32,873 bases of DNA, taken from an uncultured Lachnospiraceae bacterium (GTDB taxonomy: Bacteria; Bacillota; Clostridia; Lachnospirales; Lachnospiraceae). Made by a program: the position numbers and the translations under genes. Positions 30,209-32,873 of this stretch are shown in pieces. A model generated the notes under the pieces. The model was not told the DNA's origin, ran no database searches, and saw nothing but the letters and a program-made list of their open reading frames with translations. How positions within the stretch are numbered: position 1 is the first letter of the stretch; the number at the start of each line of letters is the position of its first letter. The stretch is from contig CANQAR010000046.1 in the NCBI GenBank assembly GCA_947588845.1, positions 1 to 32,873 on the forward strand. The letters are read 5' to 3'.

Positions 30209-31260
30209 CCGGGCTTGATATTGAGGTAGACATCTTCCCGGGAGTGAAATCCTCCTTCGATGATGATCTCATCAATGTTCTCTTTGGTGACTGCAATCGG
30301 GTCGATACTGTAATAAGGGATTTCATGCGTTCCGTCGTCGATGGTCTGTGTGACCGGATATTCGCCGGAAGCAGTGATATCCTCGCCGCGGGCGAGCGCG
30401 ACGGCAAGTGTGGCCGCGATGCTGGCTTCCTGCTCAACAGGTTTGTAGACGGTCATTTCCTGTGTGCCTTCGACAATTCTCTGGCAGGCAGCCAGTTCCG
30501 CGTCCTGCGCGACGACGTCCACCTTTCCGGCGAGTTTGTTTTCCGCAAGGGCTTTGACGGCCTGACTTGCCAGATCGTCGTTTCCGCACATGATGCCGAC
30601 GATGTCATCAGTGACAGCCAGTCCTTTGTTGACATGGTCAAAGGCAAGCTCCGCGAGCCAGTTGTCGCAATAGCCGGAGTAGGCGATGTTCAGATCGCTG
30701 TCCGCTATGGCTTCTGTAAAACCCTCAACGACTGCGTTCACGTTCAGATCCGTGGGGGAACCGTAGATTGCAAAAATATTTCCGCCATCCGGGCAGGCTT
30801 TGACAAGCTGTTCGCCCATCAGCGTCCCCACCTTTTGGTTGTCGAACGAGATGTAGAGATCGGTATCTGCGTCCGGGATCAGTCTGTCGTAGCAGATGAC
30901 GCGGATTCCCTGTTCCTGCGCTTTTCTGACGACATCGGTGAGCGCTTTTCCGTCGATTGCGATCAGAACGATCGCGTCCATCTTTTTCTGAATAAAGTAT
31001 TCGATCTGAGAGATCTGTTCTTCGACCACACCGTTCGCCACCTGCACGTTCACTTCGGCCCCGAGGCTCTGCGCCGTTGAGACAAACATATCACGGTCGC
31101 GCAGCCAGCGCTCAATGACGAAAGAATCAAAACTCAGGCCAATCTGTATTTTCTTTTCTTCAACACCGGCTTCGCTTTTCGGTTCCTGAATCCGGGCCTG
31201 GCACCCGTTAAGGAGGAGAAGAACAGCCGGCAGCCATATCCATTGTTTCCATCGCTTCAT
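30205..31260 (-). CDS. XylF-like sugar-binding lipoprotein (XylFII-type sensor candidate)
   Basis: A 351-residue periplasmic-binding-fold lipoprotein. The N-terminus is a lipoprotein signal with LLNGC (lipidated C20). The mature part follows D-xylose-binding protein XylF closely: ERWLRDRDMFVSTAQSLGAEV, SQIEYFIQKKMDAIVLIAIDG, CYDRLIPDADTDLYISFDN and QDAELAACQRIVEGTQEMTVYKP. It is translationally coupled (ATGA) to the YesN response regulator and has no ABC transporter genes beside it, so it looks like a sensor rather than an importer: the arrangement matches XylFII of the XylFII-LytS-YesN xylose-sensing system of Clostridium beijerinckii. The sugar is probably D-xylose. Confidence 0.85.
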   Translation of the reverse strand: MKRWKQWIWLPAVLLLLNGCQARIQEPKSEAGVEEKKIQIGLSFDSFVIERWLRDRDMFVSTAQSLGAEVNVQVANGVVEEQISQIEYFIQKKMDAIVLIAIDGKALTDVVRKAQEQGIRVICYDRLIPDADTDLYISFDNQKVGTLMGEQLVKACPDGGNIFAIYGSPTDLNVNAVVEGFTEAIADSDLNIAYSGYCDNWLAELAFDHVNKGLAVTDDIVGIMCGNDDLASQAVKALAENKLAGKVDVVAQDAELAACQRIVEGTQEMTVYKPVEQEASIAATLAVALARGEDITASGEYPVTQTIDDGTHEIPYYSIDPIAVTKENIDEIIIEGGFHSREDVYLNIKPG

Positions 31261-32852
31261 TTTCCATACCTCATTTTGTATTCGCTCGGCGTCATGTTTG
31301 TCTGTTTCTTAAAGGCCCTGCTGAAATAATTCGGATCAGAATATCCGCTCATGGCGCTGATTTCCTTGATGCTGAGCGAAGGATTTTCGAGCATCTCTTT
31401 TGCTTTTGTGATGCGTATGCGCGTCAGATATTCGATAAAGTTTTCTCCGGATTCTTCCTTGAACAGTTTGCTGAAATAATAAGGGCTGATGTTGACAACT
31501 CTCGAGACTTCGTCGAGGGAAAGGTCGCTGTCATAGTGTTCCTGAATATAGGTCTTTGCCTTCTGGACTACGGAGTCTGACTGATCTTCCTTCTGATTGC
31601 GGATAAGCTGGCAGATTCCGGTCATTTTCTCGAGAAACCATTCCCGGAGGTCTTCACAGCCTGTACAGGAAAGCGCCGTGTCAAGATAATTCCTGCGGTA
31701 ACTGAACCCGTAGTTGACGGCGCCTGCGTCGAACGCGATTTTTTCCGCCCAGATAATGTACTCAAGCACTTTCAGACGGATATTATTCAGATCGTCAGGA
31801 TAGTGTTCGATCATCCAGTCGAAAAACAGGTTTGCCTGTTCGCCGGTTCTGTCGGGGTCTCCCTTCTCTACATACTGGAAGATATGGTTTTCAATTTCTT
31901 CCGGGAAAGCCTCGTCATAAAGACCGTTCTGCTGCAGGTCGTCGATGTGAAGAACATGGCCAAGGCTGCCGTTCAGCGCCCGAACCGCTTCCCGGTAAGA
32001 GCGTTCCATCTCGGAGAACGCATGCGTTTTGCCAATGCCGACGCGAAACCGGGCGTCGAGACGTTCCTCGAGTCTTGCGGTCAGACTGCGGACACGCTCT
32101 GTAATGTTGATCCGTTCTTCGTACGGAACATTCTGCTGCGTATGCGGAACGACGACGGTGATGCGGTTCGACATGACGCTGCCGATGATACAGCCAAACG
32201 CGGATTTTACGATATCCCGGAATTCCGGATAAAAAGTCTGGGCCCGCACATTCATTCCCACAGGGCTGATCAGCCGCCCATCTTCATAGTCTGATCCGAA
32301 CTGAAATACCATCACATATCCGTACTCCTCTTCGATGTCAAGCAGCTGGCGGTAATAGTCCACATCCTGCAGTTCGTTTTTCAGGAGGATGCTGCTGACG
32401 AAACCGTTTTCCACGACAGGGATGACGGTCTCGAGCTTTTCCTGTATCCGGAGAAGGTCGCTGCGCTGCCTGCGTTTCTGATCCACTTTTTTCAGAGCTT
32501 CCTCCGTTACGGAGATCATTGTCGTGCGGCTGATCGGCTTGGTCAGATATTTCTCCACGCCGAGATCGATCGCTTCCTTGGCATAATCAAACTTATCGTA
32601 GGCGGAGATCACGTAAAACAGAACGGAAGAGTTAAACTTGCGGATCTCTTTCATCGCCTGAATGCCGTTGATGCCGGGCATGTGAATGTCCATAAACACA
32701 ATGTCGGGGTGGAAGGTTTCAGCCTTTTCAATGACGACGCGGCCGGTTTTGGCCGTCTCTACTGTGCAGTTATCCCCAAAACGGCCCAGAATCTGTTTTT
32801 TGAGGGATTCCAGCATGATTCCCTCGTCATCCGCAATCAAAATACGATACAT
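31257..32852 (-). CDS. YesN-type response regulator (receiver + AraC DNA-binding domain)
   Basis: A 531-residue regulator. The receiver occupies residues 1-120 with acidic pocket D8/D9, phosphorylation site D55 (FMDIHMPG), the ISAYD threonine/serine position and the LTKPI lysine. A long middle region (about 130-420) is typical of YesN-like proteins. The AraC domain with two helix-turn-helix motifs is at the C-terminus (LSLDEVSRVVNISPYYFSKLFKEESG; LSIKEISAMSGYSDPNYFSRAFKK). AAAGGAG lies about 13 nt upstream of the ATG near the window edge. It overlaps the lipoprotein gene by 4 nt. The cognate sensor kinase is not in the window and may lie just beyond the right end. Confidence 0.93.
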   Translation of the reverse strand: MYRILIADDEGIMLESLKKQILGRFGDNCTVETAKTGRVVIEKAETFHPDIVFMDIHMPGINGIQAMKEIRKFNSSVLFYVISAYDKFDYAKEAIDLGVEKYLTKPISRTTMISVTEEALKKVDQKRRQRSDLLRIQEKLETVIPVVENGFVSSILLKNELQDVDYYRQLLDIEEEYGYVMVFQFGSDYEDGRLISPVGMNVRAQTFYPEFRDIVKSAFGCIIGSVMSNRITVVVPHTQQNVPYEERINITERVRSLTARLEERLDARFRVGIGKTHAFSEMERSYREAVRALNGSLGHVLHIDDLQQNGLYDEAFPEEIENHIFQYVEKGDPDRTGEQANLFFDWMIEHYPDDLNNIRLKVLEYIIWAEKIAFDAGAVNYGFSYRRNYLDTALSCTGCEDLREWFLEKMTGICQLIRNQKEDQSDSVVQKAKTYIQEHYDSDLSLDEVSRVVNISPYYFSKLFKEESGENFIEYLTRIRITKAKEMLENPSLSIKEISAMSGYSDPNYFSRAFKKQTNMTPSEYKMRYGK

Positions 32853-32873
32853 AAATAACAGGACTCCTTTCTT

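Overview
The window looks like chromosomal DNA of a Gram-positive anaerobe in the Clostridia, most likely Lachnospiraceae. Evidence: strong AGGAGG-type ribosome binding sites almost everywhere, a SCIFF (six cysteines in forty-five residues) peptide with its radical SAM maturase, a fused SecDF, a FusA2-like second EF-G, a PadR/HAAS pair, and a YesN-type response regulator next to a XylF-like lipoprotein. This placement is inference from gene content; no marker gene was searched. I see no insertion sequence, prophage gene or CRISPR array.

Layout. 1-330: terminator of an upstream unit, a cluster of hairpin repeats, and a promoter with an operator-like inverted repeat. 339-1870: PadR-family repressor overlapping a HAAS/DUF4097 protein. 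1885-2102: two tandem 89-nt structured repeats and a bidirectional terminator. 2133-4568 (-): P1B-type metal ATPase. 4767-5867 (-): prephenate dehydrogenase, divergent from a FusA2-like GTPase (6105-8180). 8284-11207: an MBOAT acyltransferase and an SGNH/DltD-like partner, probably surface polymer O-acylation. 11388-12140 (-): small SGNH hydrolase, divergent from the SCIFF locus.

12481-18405: scfA, scfB, secDF and recJ read in one direction with tight spacing from scfB on; a perfect 16-bp hairpin and an inverted copy of the 89-nt repeat lie between scfA and scfB. 18557-18629: tRNA-Ala(GGC) between two intrinsic terminators. 18856-20966: an OGG1-type glycosylase and an RlmI-like methyltransferase. 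21164-24236: a ferritin-like four-helix protein, a secreted Ig-like protein with an Asp/Trp/Tyr tail, a histidine phosphatase and a small XRE regulator. 24237-25133: a diacylglycerol/lipid kinase.

25229-32852: a pentose locus. A xylulokinase-like FGGY kinase, a DUF4867 protein, a member of the L-fucose/L-arabinose isomerase superfamily and an aldose 1-epimerase run on the plus strand. They meet, tail to tail with a 4-nt overlap, a minus-strand pair made of a YesN response regulator and a XylF-like lipoprotein. The pair resembles the XylFII-LytS-YesN xylose-sensing system; the kinase is not in the window. No classical xylA, araA or araD is visible, so the FucI-like isomerase, perhaps with DUF4867, is the candidate aldose isomerase. 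The two most interesting signals are this locus and the 89-nt repeat family with compensatory changes in its stems.
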